The position numbers and the translations under genes were made by a program. A stretch of DNA of 64,000 nucleotides from Parahaliea mediterranea (lineage in GTDB: Bacteria > Pseudomonadota > Gammaproteobacteria > Pseudomonadales > Halieaceae). Positions 1 through 7,970 of this stretch are shown here, one piece after another. The notes under the pieces were generated by a model that worked only from the letters and a program-made list of their open reading frames with translations, had not been told where the DNA came from and did no database searches. The stretch spans positions 372,001 through 436,000 of the forward strand of contig NZ_QEWO01000001.1 of assembly GCF_003402235.1 (NCBI RefSeq), written 5' to 3'. The stretch's first letter is position 1. Each line of letters opens with the position of its first letter.

Positions 1-1
1 C

Positions 2-469
2 CTGTCGATGGCCCTGCAGGACGTGGAGATACAGGGCGCAGCCTACGACCTGCTGGCCACCGACCTGCTGGCCTGGATTTACTCCGGCGCGGCCCTGGAA
101 ACCTCCACCCATGTGGACTGCAGCATGGCCAGCTTTACCCTGCGCTCCGGGGTTGCCCGCAGTGACAATCTGTTTATTGAATCGCCGCGCATGCTGGCCA
201 CCGGCACCGGCACTTTCAACTTGGTGCAGCAAACGCTGGATGTGCGCATCAAGCCGCTGTCCAAAAGCCGGCTGCTGCAAATCCCCTCGGCGGTCACCCT
301 GAGCGGCAGCCTGCAAAAGCCACGCACCTGGGTTTCGCCCATTGCCGCCACGGCGGATGCCTCTGCCGAGGCACTGATGCTGATCCCCAAACTGACCATC
401 AAGCTGCTTGGCCTTGGCAAAGACCGCAGCGGCCCGGTGCGCCCTTGCGAGGCGCTGCCCCCGGCCTGA
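2..469 (+). CDS. AsmA-like protein, C-terminal part (cut by window edge)
   Basis: The frame is open from the first bases of the window, so this is the 3' end of a longer gene. The visible ~155 residues look like the AsmA_2/AsmA C-terminal region: alternating beta-strand pattern, a segment ATGTGTFNLVQQTLDVRIKP (a typical 'no-load, gradient' repeat) and a final hydrophobic stretch near LMLIPKLTIKLLGLG. AsmA-family proteins are inner-membrane-anchored, bridge-like periplasmic proteins implicated in phospholipid transport and outer-membrane assembly. It ends 56 bases before the symporter gene. The family call rests on the C-terminus only; substrate and exact paralogue cannot be judged. Confidence 0.65.
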   Translation: MSMALQDVEIQGAAYDLLATDLLAWIYSGAALETSTHVDCSMASFTLRSGVARSDNLFIESPRMLATGTGTFNLVQQTLDVRIKPLSKSRLLQIPSAVTLSGSLQKPRTWVSPIAATADASAEALMLIPKLTIKLLGLGKDRSGPVRPCEALPPA

Positions 470-525
470 GGCAGCGTGGTACACTCCCGCCGCTTATAAC
501 AATCCTGCACACGGAACTATCCTCT

Positions 526-1878
526 ATGGCATCTTCACGGGGCGAATTCAGCTCGCGTTTTGGCTTTATCATGGCGGCCGCGGGCAGCGCCGTTGGCCTT
601 GGCAATATCTGGGGCTTTCCTACCCAGGCCGCCAGCAACGGCGGCGCCGCCTTCCTGCTGGTGTACCTGGTGCTAGCCTTCTCCCTGGCCTACCCGGCGC
701 TGATGGCCGAGCTGATCATCGGCCGCCACGCCCACGCCAACGCGGTGAACGCCCTGCGCCAGATTGCCCCCGGCCCCCTCAGCCGCCGCATCGGTGTCAG
801 CACCGGGGTTATCGGCTTTGTTGTGGCCAGCCTGATTCTCAGTTTTTACGCCATTGTGGCGGGCTGGATGATGGCGCACTGCCTGGGCGGTGTGCTCGAC
901 CTGCTCGGCTTTGACAGCGCCGCGCGCTGGCTGACCGAGTTCAGCTTTACCCGCAATGTGCTGTTCATGCTGCTGTTCATGGGGCTCACCATCGGCATTA
1001 TTTCCGAGGGGGTCCAGGGGGGTATCGAACGCTGGTCCAGCCGCCTGATGCCGCTGCTGCTGGTGACCCTGGTGGTGCTTGCCCTGTACGTGTTCACACT
1101 CGATGGCGCCAGCGATGGCCTGCGGGTCTACCTGCTACCGGACTTTGAGCGCGCCCTGTCTCCCCAGTTGATCATCAGCGCCCTGGGAGCCGCGTTTTTC
1201 TCCCTGAGCCTGGGTGTGGGCACCATGCTGATCTATGGGTCCTACGTGTCCGATCGCGAGAACCTGCCGAGCCTGGGTGGCATGGTGACGCTGGTGGATA
1301 TTTCCATCGCCGTGCTGGCGGGCTTTCTGGTGCTGCCGGCCATGTACGTGGCGCTGCATAACGGGGTGGAGATTTTCAATGCCAGCGGCGCGCTGATCTC
1401 CGAGGACACCCTCATCTTTACCGTGCTGCCGGCCCTGTTCGACACCATGGGGCTGGCCGGCACGGTGGTATCGCTCACGTTTTTCTTCCTGATGAGCATC
1501 GCCGCCCTGACCTCCTCCATCTCCATGCTGGAGGTGCCGGTGGCCTATACCATCGAAGAACACGGCGTAAGCCGCAAGAAGGCGGTGGTGCTGATTGGCG
1601 CAGCCATCGCCGTGGTCAGTACGCTGATTCTGCTGAATTTTGGCGAGCTGTTCGGCTTTGTGGTGGCACTGACCACCCGCTACGCCCAACCGCTGCTGGG
1701 CTTTATGTTCTGCATTTACGCCGGCTGGCTGTGGCACCGCGACAGCCTGCTGCAGGAGTTGCGCAAGGGCAACCCGACAGCCGAGCACAGCCTGTTCTGG
1801 AAGATCTGGCCCGGCTATGTGCGCGTGGTGTGCCCGCTGATTATCCTCGCCATCTTCGCCCAGTCCCTGCTGGGCTGA
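526..1878 (+). CDS. Sodium-dependent transporter of the NSS (SNF) family
   Basis: 450 residues, about 11 transmembrane helices. The first helix carries the family signature AAGSAVGLGNIWGFP, the unwound TM1 segment that binds Na+ and substrate, followed by the conserved NGGAAFLLVYL of TM2. Bacterial NSS proteins of this size usually have 11 helices and import amino acids or related solutes with Na+. The start at ATG 526 (MASSRGEF) is chosen over in-frame codons further upstream because it places the short cytoplasmic leader directly before TM1, as in the family. Na+ coupling suits the Na+-NQR operon elsewhere in the window. Substrate cannot be predicted. Confidence 0.93.
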   Translation: MASSRGEFSSRFGFIMAAAGSAVGLGNIWGFPTQAASNGGAAFLLVYLVLAFSLAYPALMAELIIGRHAHANAVNALRQIAPGPLSRRIGVSTGVIGFVVASLILSFYAIVAGWMMAHCLGGVLDLLGFDSAARWLTEFSFTRNVLFMLLFMGLTIGIISEGVQGGIERWSSRLMPLLLVTLVVLALYVFTLDGASDGLRVYLLPDFERALSPQLIISALGAAFFSLSLGVGTMLIYGSYVSDRENLPSLGGMVTLVDISIAVLAGFLVLPAMYVALHNGVEIFNASGALISEDTLIFTVLPALFDTMGLAGTVVSLTFFFLMSIAALTSSISMLEVPVAYTIEEHGVSRKKAVVLIGAAIAVVSTLILLNFGELFGFVVALTTRYAQPLLGFMFCIYAGWLWHRDSLLQELRKGNPTAEHSLFWKIWPGYVRVVCPLIILAIFAQSLLG

Positions 1879-1886
1879 GGCGGGGC

Positions 1887-2360
1887 TCAGTTCAGGCGCA
1901 GGCTGCCGGTTTCCTCAACCCGCTGGGTGGGCACAAAGCCGTTAAAGTCGATCTTGGCGGCAAAGCGGTAGTCCAGCGCCTCACCCTGGCTGCGGCCAAG
2001 GTCTGCCAGCAGGCGCAGCATCTGGAACAAGTGAACACCGGCCTGGAGTTTCACTGTTTGTTCTGAATAGGCCTCGATGCGCGGCACCTGGTTGGTCACC
2101 CCGCTTACCAGCTCGTGATCCAGTATGTCGATGGTGTAGCTGATGCCCGCGATATCCAGGGCCTGCTTGTTGGGGTTGGCCACCCGCAGGGTGATTTCAA
2201 AGCGCGGGCCGGCCTCCTGAGACGGCAGCGCGCGCACGTTCTCTACAGTGACAGCGGGCGGGTCCATGTCGGCAATCAGCGAGGCACAGCCGCCGGCCAG
2301 CAACAGGGCGGCCAGGCACAACAGCCGCAGCGGCGCACGGCACAGTGCAGTAACAGACAT
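1887..2360 (-). CDS. LEA type 2 family lipoprotein
   Basis: 157 residues. The N-terminus has a lipoprotein signal with lipobox LAGGC (cysteine near residue 25), followed by a water-stress/LEA14-like beta-sandwich domain: VTVENVRALPSQ, FEITLRVANPNKQALDIAGISY and a C-terminal conserved strand. Such proteins are predicted envelope lipoproteins of unknown function. It converges with the NSS gene (8-base gap between the stops). Family assignment is good; function unknown. Confidence 0.8.
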   Translation of the reverse strand: MSVTALCRAPLRLLCLAALLLAGGCASLIADMDPPAVTVENVRALPSQEAGPRFEITLRVANPNKQALDIAGISYTIDILDHELVSGVTNQVPRIEAYSEQTVKLQAGVHLFQMLRLLADLGRSQGEALDYRFAAKIDFNGFVPTQRVEETGSLRLN

Positions 2361-2417
2361 CAGGGACTCTCCATAGTCAGGGGGTCAAAGTCAGGGGCAA
2401 GGTCAGGATCAGGGGCA

Positions 2418-2585
2418 TCAGGGGTTGCCGGCTTTTTTCGCGGCCAGAAAGAACAGGGCGTAACCAAAGCTGCCGCCGGCAAACACCAGCGCCACCCAGT
2501 CACTGGTTTGCAGGTACATCCAGGTACTGAATACAAACATTAACAGGGTCAGCGCCAGGCCAATCCAGCGTGCTCCGTTGGACAT
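2418..2585 (-). CDS. Small hypothetical membrane protein
   Basis: 55 residues starting at ATG 2585 (MSNGARWIG). Two predicted hydrophobic helices (about residues 7-25 and 31-47) and a basic C-terminus KKAGNP. It lies upstream of the LEA-type lipoprotein on the same strand and diverges from xrtH. A longer open frame continues upstream but overlaps the exosortase gene on the other strand and is unlikely to be translated. I do not recognise a family. Confidence 0.6.
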   Translation of the reverse strand: MSNGARWIGLALTLLMFVFSTWMYLQTSDWVALVFAGGSFGYALFFLAAKKAGNP

Positions 2586-2661
2586 CGGTGCCTCGCAGTG
2601 TGGGTGAAAATCGGTCGCGGGGCTTTCCAAGCCCGCGCGGGCTAACCATAATAGCACCGAC

Positions 2662-3168
2662 ATGAATAAGTTTATCCTCATCTTCCTGGCGGTATTGACC
2701 GGCCTGTTCACGCTGGAAATGCTGACCCCGGTGCAGGAGCACCTGGTGCAGCCCTTCACCAGTGGCCTGGCCACCCTCAGCGCGGCCCTCATTACGCCCT
2801 TTGACGCCAACGTGCTGGCCTATGGCCGCATTATCGAGCACACGACCAACCACTTTGCGGTGTCCATCGAGGCGGGCTGCAACGGGATAGAGGCCGCCAT
2901 CGTGCTGATTGCCGGTATCATTGCCTTCCCCGCGCCCCTGCGCGACAAACTGCTGGCCATCGGGCTTGGCTTTATCACCATCCAGGTGCTGAACATCCTG
3001 CGCATCATCAGCCTGTTCTACCTGGGCCAGTGGAGCGAAGCGGTGTTCTCCTTCACCCACCTCTACCTGTGGCCGGTGCTGATCATGCTCGATGTGCTGA
3101 TCGTATTCCTGGTCTACCTGCGCTATCTGGACCGGCGCAAAGCCACCGCGCTGGAAGCAAGCGCATGA
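2662..3168 (+). CDS. xrtH: Exosortase H
   Basis: 168-residue multi-pass membrane protein with the exosortase/archaeosortase catalytic triad: Cys in EAGCNGIEA (about residue 74), Arg in NILRI (about 114) and His in FTHLYLW (about 131). The small size and the partner gene match exosortase H, which processes proteins with a C-terminal IPTL-type (PEP-CTERM-like) sorting signal. It overlaps the next gene by ATGA (3165-3168), so the two are translationally coupled. No obvious substrate protein with such a tail is in this window. Confidence 0.88.
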   Translation: MNKFILIFLAVLTGLFTLEMLTPVQEHLVQPFTSGLATLSAALITPFDANVLAYGRIIEHTTNHFAVSIEAGCNGIEAAIVLIAGIIAFPAPLRDKLLAIGLGFITIQVLNILRIISLFYLGQWSEAVFSFTHLYLWPVLIMLDVLIVFLVYLRYLDRRKATALEASA

Positions 3169-3836
3169 ACACCGCCACACCCCTGCGCTTTATGGGCTGG
3201 GTGATCGTGCTGATGATCCCCCTGTTTGCGCTGTGGTTTGCCCTGGGTACCTTGCCGGCGGCTCCCGGCTTTCTGCTGGCCCGTTACGCCCTGGAATGGG
3301 GGCTGCCGGATATCGTGGCCGGCGTGTCGCTGGAGCAGACCCGCATGCTGGTGTTGACCCACTTTGGCGAGGTGGACGGCGCACTGGTGAGTGCAGAAAA
3401 GGCCGGCTACCAACTGGGCTATCCGGTGGATACGCGGCTGGTGTCCTATTCCCTGCCCTTTTACGCCGCGCTGATATTCGCCGCGCGGGTGCCCCAGGCC
3501 ATCGAGCGCTTCTGCCGGGGCATGGTGGTGCTGTGGCTGCTGATGGGCATTGGCCTGATCAGCATCGAGCTGAAAAACCTGATGCTCGGCCTGCAGAATG
3601 CCCTGTACACCCATGCCGCGGTGCCGCTGCCCCCGCCACCGGTGATCGCCCTGCTCTACCAGCTCAATACCCTGATCATTCCGACCCTGGCACCGGTGCT
3701 GATGTGGCTGTGGATGGCGCGCGATTCCGCCTTGCTGCAAAGCCTGTCGGGCTCGCCCGGGCAGGTCGAGGCTGACTTAGCTCCCGATCCTGCTCCCGAT
3801 CCTGCTCCCGATCCCGACCCTGCCCCCAAAGGCTGA
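3165..3836 (+). CDS. Exosortase H-associated membrane protein
   Basis: 223 residues. A membrane anchor at residues 8-30, a periplasmic-type segment (about 45-95), two or three further hydrophobic helices (about 100-175), then a Pro/Asp-rich tail (PDPAPDPAPDPDPAPKG). The start overlaps the xrtH stop, a gene pair seen for exosortase H loci, so a role in the same protein-sorting step is inferred. The tail is coded by 12-base tandem repeats and is probably variable in length between strains. Confidence 0.7.
   Translation: MNTATPLRFMGWVIVLMIPLFALWFALGTLPAAPGFLLARYALEWGLPDIVAGVSLEQTRMLVLTHFGEVDGALVSAEKAGYQLGYPVDTRLVSYSLPFYAALIFAARVPQAIERFCRGMVVLWLLMGIGLISIELKNLMLGLQNALYTHAAVPLPPPPVIALLYQLNTLIIPTLAPVLMWLWMARDSALLQSLSGSPGQVEADLAPDPAPDPAPDPDPAPKG
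3780..3815 (+). repeat. Three tandem 12-bp units in the exosortase-partner tail
   Basis: Three near-identical copies of gctcccgatcct (the third ends in ccc) in frame near the 3' end of the gene at 3165-3836, coding Asp-Pro-Ala-Pro type repeats. Confidence 0.85.
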
Positions 3837-3892
3837 GCCGGCGGCACAACGGTAGCGCACCGGCTGATCCTTTGGCAGCGAGGTTGCGTATC

Positions 3893-4885
3893 ATGACCAT
3901 GACGACTGCAGATTCCCCGGCTCCAGCGCCCTCTCCCGCTCGCCCCCGGGTGGGCATTGGCGCCTGCCTGAATGGCCAGGCGGTACGCTACGATGGCAGC
4001 AACAAGCGCCCCCACAGCGCCCTGGCCCGCCTTTTGGAAGCCTTTGAGTTGCGCCCCTTCTGCCCGGAGGTGGGCATTGGCATGAGCGTGCCGCGCCCGC
4101 CCATTCACCTGGTGGGCAGCGAGCCCGGCCAGGTACGCGCGCTGGACGTAGCCAGCCACCAGCAGGATTACACCGACGCTCTCAGCGACTTTGCCGCCAG
4201 CGTACTGCAACGGGCGCCGGACCTGTGTGGTTACATCCTGGTTAAAAACAGCCCCAGCTGCGGCTATGCGCGGGTCAAGCGGCACCACCACAACGGCAAT
4301 ACCCTGGCCGCTGACAGCCAGGGCATTTTCGCCGCCACCCTGCAGCGCCTGGCCCCCCTGCTGCCGCTGGAAGATGACGGCCGCCTGCACGACCCCGGCC
4401 TGCGGGACAGCTTCATCGCCCGGGTGTTTGCCTACCACGACTGGCAGCAGTGCCGCGCCGGTAAACTCAGCGCCGGCAGGCTGGTTGCCTTCTACAGCCG
4501 CTACAAATACCAGGTGATGGCCCACAGCATTACCCACTATCGCGCGCTGGGGCGGCTGCTGGCCGATGCCGGCAAGCGCGACATCCAGGCGCTCTCAGAT
4601 GAATTCATCACCCTGCTGATGCAGGCCCTGTCTCAGCGGGCGAGTGTTCGCTCCCACACCAATGTGCTGTTTCATCTGTCCGGCTATCTCAAGCGCAGCC
4701 TGGGGGATGCCGAACGCCAGCGCCTCAAGCAGCTGATTGACGAGTATCGCTGCGGGCACATCCCCCTTGTCGTGCCCATTACCATGCTGCGTCACCACTT
4801 TGCCAACCACGACAACCCCTACATTGGCCAGCAGGTCTACCTCGCCCCCTACCCCGACGAGCTAGGCATTCGCAATCAACTCTAG
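3893..4885 (+). CDS. DUF523 and DUF1722 (YbgA-like) protein
   Basis: 330 residues with two domains. Residues about 10-150 are DUF523-like: GIGACLNGQAVRYDGSNK, FCPEVGIG and NSPSCGYARVK, all rich in conserved cysteines. Residues about 190-320 are DUF1722 (YbgA): FYSRYKYQVMAHS and a C-terminal ITMLRHHFANHDNPYIGQQVY. In many Proteobacteria this protein sits beside a photolyase gene, as here (phrB begins 87 bases downstream), so a link to photoprotection or repair is inferred from context only. The ATG at 3893 is preferred over a TTG 21 bases upstream. Confidence 0.88.
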   Translation: MTMTTADSPAPAPSPARPRVGIGACLNGQAVRYDGSNKRPHSALARLLEAFELRPFCPEVGIGMSVPRPPIHLVGSEPGQVRALDVASHQQDYTDALSDFAASVLQRAPDLCGYILVKNSPSCGYARVKRHHHNGNTLAADSQGIFAATLQRLAPLLPLEDDGRLHDPGLRDSFIARVFAYHDWQQCRAGKLSAGRLVAFYSRYKYQVMAHSITHYRALGRLLADAGKRDIQALSDEFITLLMQALSQRASVRSHTNVLFHLSGYLKRSLGDAERQRLKQLIDEYRCGHIPLVVPITMLRHHFANHDNPYIGQQVYLAPYPDELGIRNQL

Positions 4886-4972
4886 CGCGCTTCGCCACCT
4901 GCCAGACCCGGTGGGCGCGCTCCCGTCTGGCGGTGTGTCATCCACTTGCCTGGTAACCTGCGTATTACCCCC

Positions 4973-6415
4973 ATGAGCCAACCGATCATCTACTGGTTCC
5001 GGCAGGATCTGCGCCTTGCAGACCTGCCGGGCCTGCAAGCCGCCGCCGCCAGCACGCGGCCCGTCATTCCCCTGTACATCCTGGATGAAGACGCACCCGG
5101 GTCGTGGCAACCCGGCGGTGCGAGCCGCTGGTGGCTGCACCACAGCCTGCAGTCGCTGGCGGCAGAACTTGCAAAGCGCTACGGGCAACAGCTGCTGCTG
5201 CGCCGGGGCAAAGCCAGCGACATACTGCCCGAGCTGTGCCGGCAGGCCAACGCGGAGAGCGTGCTGTGTACGCGCCAGTACGAGCCCTGGGCCGCCGCCC
5301 AGGAGCAGCAGCTGCACACCCTGCTGGCCAAATACAACGTAACCCTGCGGCGCTACCCGGGCAGCCTGCTGTTCGAACCCGGCTCGGTCATGACCCGCCA
5401 GGGTGGCCCCTACAAAGTCTTCACACCCTTCTGGAAGGCCTGTTGCAGCGAACCGGAGCCGCGCTTCCCCCTGCCCGCCCCGGAGCAGCTGCCCCCCTGT
5501 GATGCGCCGCCACAGGGTGAAAGCCTGGCATCAATGCAGTTGGCGCCCAGCCACCCCGACTGGGCCGAGGGCTGGCAGGCACACTGGCAACCCGGAACGG
5601 CAGGCGCCGGCGAAGCACTGGGCCGCTTCCTGCAGGCGCGGATTGAACACTACAGCCACGGCCGCGACGTGCCCGCTCTACAGGCCACCAGCCGGCTATC
5701 GCCCCACCTGCACTTTGGCGAATTGTCTCCACGTGCCATCTGGCATGCCTGCCACCAGGTGGCCCGCGAGCGCCCGGCACTTGCCAACGAAGTCCACAAA
5801 TTCCTCAGCGAACTCGGCTGGCGCGAATTCTCTTACCACCTGCTGCACCACTTCCCGGATTTGCCCGCACAACCCTTCCGGGCGGATTTCACGCACTTTC
5901 CCTGGCAGCGCGATGCAACATTGCTTGCCGCCTGGCAGCAGGGGCAGACTGGCTACCCGCTGGTGGACGCCGGCATGCGCGAGCTGTGGCAAACCGGCTA
6001 CATGCACAATCGGGTGCGTATGGTGGCGGCCTCCTTCCTCACCAAACACCTGCTGCAACCCTGGCAGGACGGCCAGGCCTGGTTCTGGGATACCCTGGTA
6101 GACGCCGACCTGGCCAACAACGCCGCCAGTTGGCAATGGGTGGCCGGCTGCGGCGCCGATGCCGCGCCCTATTTCCGTATTTTCAACCCCGCCGCCCAGG
6201 GCAATAAATTCGACCCCGACGGGGACTACGTAAAACGCTGGGTGCCGGAACTGCGCGAACTGCCGCCTCGCTACCTGCACCAGCCCTCGCAGGCGCCGGC
6301 CGAGGTACTTGCGGCTGCGGGCATCACCCTTGGGGAGAATTACCCGCGACCGCTGGTCGAACACAGTTGGGCGCGGGAGCGCGCCCTGGCCAGTTACCGC
6401 AGCCTGGCGCAATGA
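4973..6415 (+). CDS. phrB: Deoxyribodipyrimidine photolyase (class I CPD photolyase)
   Basis: 480 residues, the usual length. The N-terminal antenna-binding Rossmann domain starts with IIYWFRQDLRLADLPGL. The C-terminal FAD domain has EVHKFLSELGWREFSYHLL, YMHNRVRMVAASFLTKHLL, DADLANNAASWQWVAGCGAD and FRIFNPAAQGNKFDPDGDYV, the standard photolyase/cryptochrome signatures with the flavin-binding Asn/Asp and the tryptophans used for electron transfer. It repairs cyclobutane pyrimidine dimers using blue light. The ATG at 4973 (MSQPIIYW) is chosen because the antenna domain begins at once after it. Confidence 0.96.
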   Translation: MSQPIIYWFRQDLRLADLPGLQAAAASTRPVIPLYILDEDAPGSWQPGGASRWWLHHSLQSLAAELAKRYGQQLLLRRGKASDILPELCRQANAESVLCTRQYEPWAAAQEQQLHTLLAKYNVTLRRYPGSLLFEPGSVMTRQGGPYKVFTPFWKACCSEPEPRFPLPAPEQLPPCDAPPQGESLASMQLAPSHPDWAEGWQAHWQPGTAGAGEALGRFLQARIEHYSHGRDVPALQATSRLSPHLHFGELSPRAIWHACHQVARERPALANEVHKFLSELGWREFSYHLLHHFPDLPAQPFRADFTHFPWQRDATLLAAWQQGQTGYPLVDAGMRELWQTGYMHNRVRMVAASFLTKHLLQPWQDGQAWFWDTLVDADLANNAASWQWVAGCGADAAPYFRIFNPAAQGNKFDPDGDYVKRWVPELRELPPRYLHQPSQAPAEVLAAAGITLGENYPRPLVEHSWARERALASYRSLAQ

Positions 6416-6457
6416 AACCCCTATAGGGAGCAGCACTCAACCGTGAAGCCCGTCACA

Positions 6458-6485
6458 TGGCAAATCCACCCCAAAACGCTACACT
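6458..6485 (+). promoter_or_regulatory. Possible sigma70 promoter for the Gly/Asn-rich protein gene
   Basis: tggcaa (-35 like) and tacact (-10 like) separated by 16 bases, about 65 bases upstream of the ATG at 6552. Weak matches; position only is supportive. Confidence 0.3.
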
Positions 6486-6551
6486 GAAGACGGTAACAAC
6501 GGCGCGGGCACGAAAGCCTCGCGTCTACAGCGATAACCAAAGGAAAACACC

Positions 6552-7409
6552 ATGATCCGCAAGAACCGAAACACCGCCCTCGCCTGTGGCCTTGCACTGG
6601 CCCTGGGCAGCACCATTGCCAGCGCCGATATCGCCGAGGTCACCACCGAAGACGGCGAAGTCATGACCTTCGAATACGAAGGGGAACAGTTGCGTATCAA
6701 CGTGCAGCAAAACGGCGAAGGCTACATGCTGCTGCGCGACAACAAAATGTATGTGGTGAGCTACAACGACGGCACGCCCATGGTCTTCGACCTCGGCTCC
6801 GCCTTCCGCATGTTCGGCCAGATGGCCGCCAGCGCCACCCCGAACACCGTTGAGAGCAAAGTCATCTCCCTCAAGCCCACCGGGGCCGACGAAACCCTGG
6901 GTGGCATCAAGGGTGAAGTGTACGAACTGCGCTTTGTCGACCACGAAGGCCGCGAGCGGCAAGACACCATGGTGCTGTCCAGCGACCCACTGGCCATCGG
7001 GTTTCGCGACGCCATCGAGAACATGGCCAACACCCTGGCGAACAACCTGGACAAGGAAAACCTCAAGCAACAGGTGGAAGCCAGCGAAAAACTGCAGCGG
7101 CAACTGGCCGACCTCGACAAAGGCGTGCTGCGCTACGGCAAAGACATGCAGATTCGCTCCATCAAAGATACCACCGTCGATCCCCAGCGCTTTGTCTTGC
7201 CCGCCGAACCCACTGACCTCGGCGGCATGATGAGCGGCATGTTCGGCGGCGGCGAAGGTGGCAACAACGGCGGCCTGGGCGGCCTGTTTGGCGGTGGCAA
7301 CAACAACTCAGACGCCCCTGCCGATGGCACTGGTGAAAGCACCAACTCCACCGCCGAGGACGTCGGCAAAGCCGTTGGCGAAGCCTTCGGCAAACTGTTC
7401 GGTAACTGA
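6552..7409 (+). CDS. Secreted hypothetical protein with Gly/Asn-rich C-terminus
   Basis: 285 residues. A clear Sec signal peptide ends near residue 25 (LALGSTIASA/DIAEV). The middle (30-215) is acidic/mixed, with phrases such as DGEVMTFEYEGEQLRI and LRDNKMYVVSYNDGTPMVFD that suggest a beta-rich domain monitoring or binding something periplasmic. Residues about 222-258 are low complexity (GGMMSGMFGGGEGGNNGG type), then an amphipathic end VGKAVGEAFGKLFGN. Start supported by AAAGGAAA just upstream. I do not recognise a family; a secreted or periplasmic location is the safe inference. It directly borders the integrated element. Confidence 0.75.
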   Translation: MIRKNRNTALACGLALALGSTIASADIAEVTTEDGEVMTFEYEGEQLRINVQQNGEGYMLLRDNKMYVVSYNDGTPMVFDLGSAFRMFGQMAASATPNTVESKVISLKPTGADETLGGIKGEVYELRFVDHEGRERQDTMVLSSDPLAIGFRDAIENMANTLANNLDKENLKQQVEASEKLQRQLADLDKGVLRYGKDMQIRSIKDTTVDPQRFVLPAEPTDLGGMMSGMFGGGEGGNNGGLGGLFGGGNNNSDAPADGTGESTNSTAEDVGKAVGEAFGKLFGN

Positions 7410-7421
7410 TAGGAACACCAG

Positions 7422-7451
7422 GGCCGCCTGGGCAGAGCTTCAGGCGGCCTT
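7422..7451 (+). terminator. Hairpin terminator after the Gly/Asn-rich protein gene
   Basis: Perfect 9-bp stem ggccgcctg / caggcggcc with a 10-base loop, 12 bases after the stop at 7409. Only two T follow, so it is a weak intrinsic terminator by sequence. Confidence 0.6.
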
Positions 7452-7970
7452 CGGAGGAATCTGGTTCAAGCGCGAACCGTGTGCCCGGATTATTCCGGGT
7501 ATGCGAGGGGTGGTGTTTCTAAAGGGAAAATGGAGTCGGGTCATCTCCGAAAAGGTGATCTATCCATTTGATATTCATGAATTTTGCATTAATGGAAATA
7601 TCCTTATACCGCCATATATACCGACAGTTCCATTTTTCACCTTCCTTTAGAGGGCTGGCTAAGCCCCCACAGTTTGCCCCGCCGGCGCCATGGCCTGAAG
7701 CGACTTGTCCCCCTCATTGCTCGCCAAGCTGTCCAACTTGGCAAGGATGAGGGAATTGACAGGTGCCCCGGCATCGACAATCCTAACCCGTCCGGCAGCA
7801 CTGTCGGATAACGGAGGGCTCCTTGCCCCGGGCAGTTCCCGGGATCACCTTGGAGCCCATTTTTCCGGCCAACTGCTCCGCGGGAGTCGTCGCGCCGTCA
7901 GTAGGGATGCCAACGTCAGTCCTCCTGGTATCTCGCGCCGGATTCGTTACCTCAGCCTATTCTCATGGTG
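7452..7970. other. Non-coding junction between chromosome and integrated element
   Basis: I see no convincing gene in these 519 bases on either strand. It contains an AT-rich patch (about 7560-7650) unlike its surroundings, a candidate attachment-site relic (7528-7542) and GC-rich short inverted repeats. It reads as the decayed distal end of the element next to the last element pseudogene. Confidence 0.6.
7528..7542. repeat. Candidate distal attachment site (degenerate)
   Basis: aaatggag directly followed by tcgggtc. The tRNA-Cys end at 22338-22354 reads aaatggag, gc, tcgggtc: 15 of 17 bases match with a two-base gap. The match is short and could be chance, but it lies where the other end of the element should be. 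Confidence 0.25.

Noticed and set aside
3656-4537. Minus-strand frame across the DUF523 gene
   Set aside because: Ala/Gly/Gln-rich shadow of the plus-strand gene.
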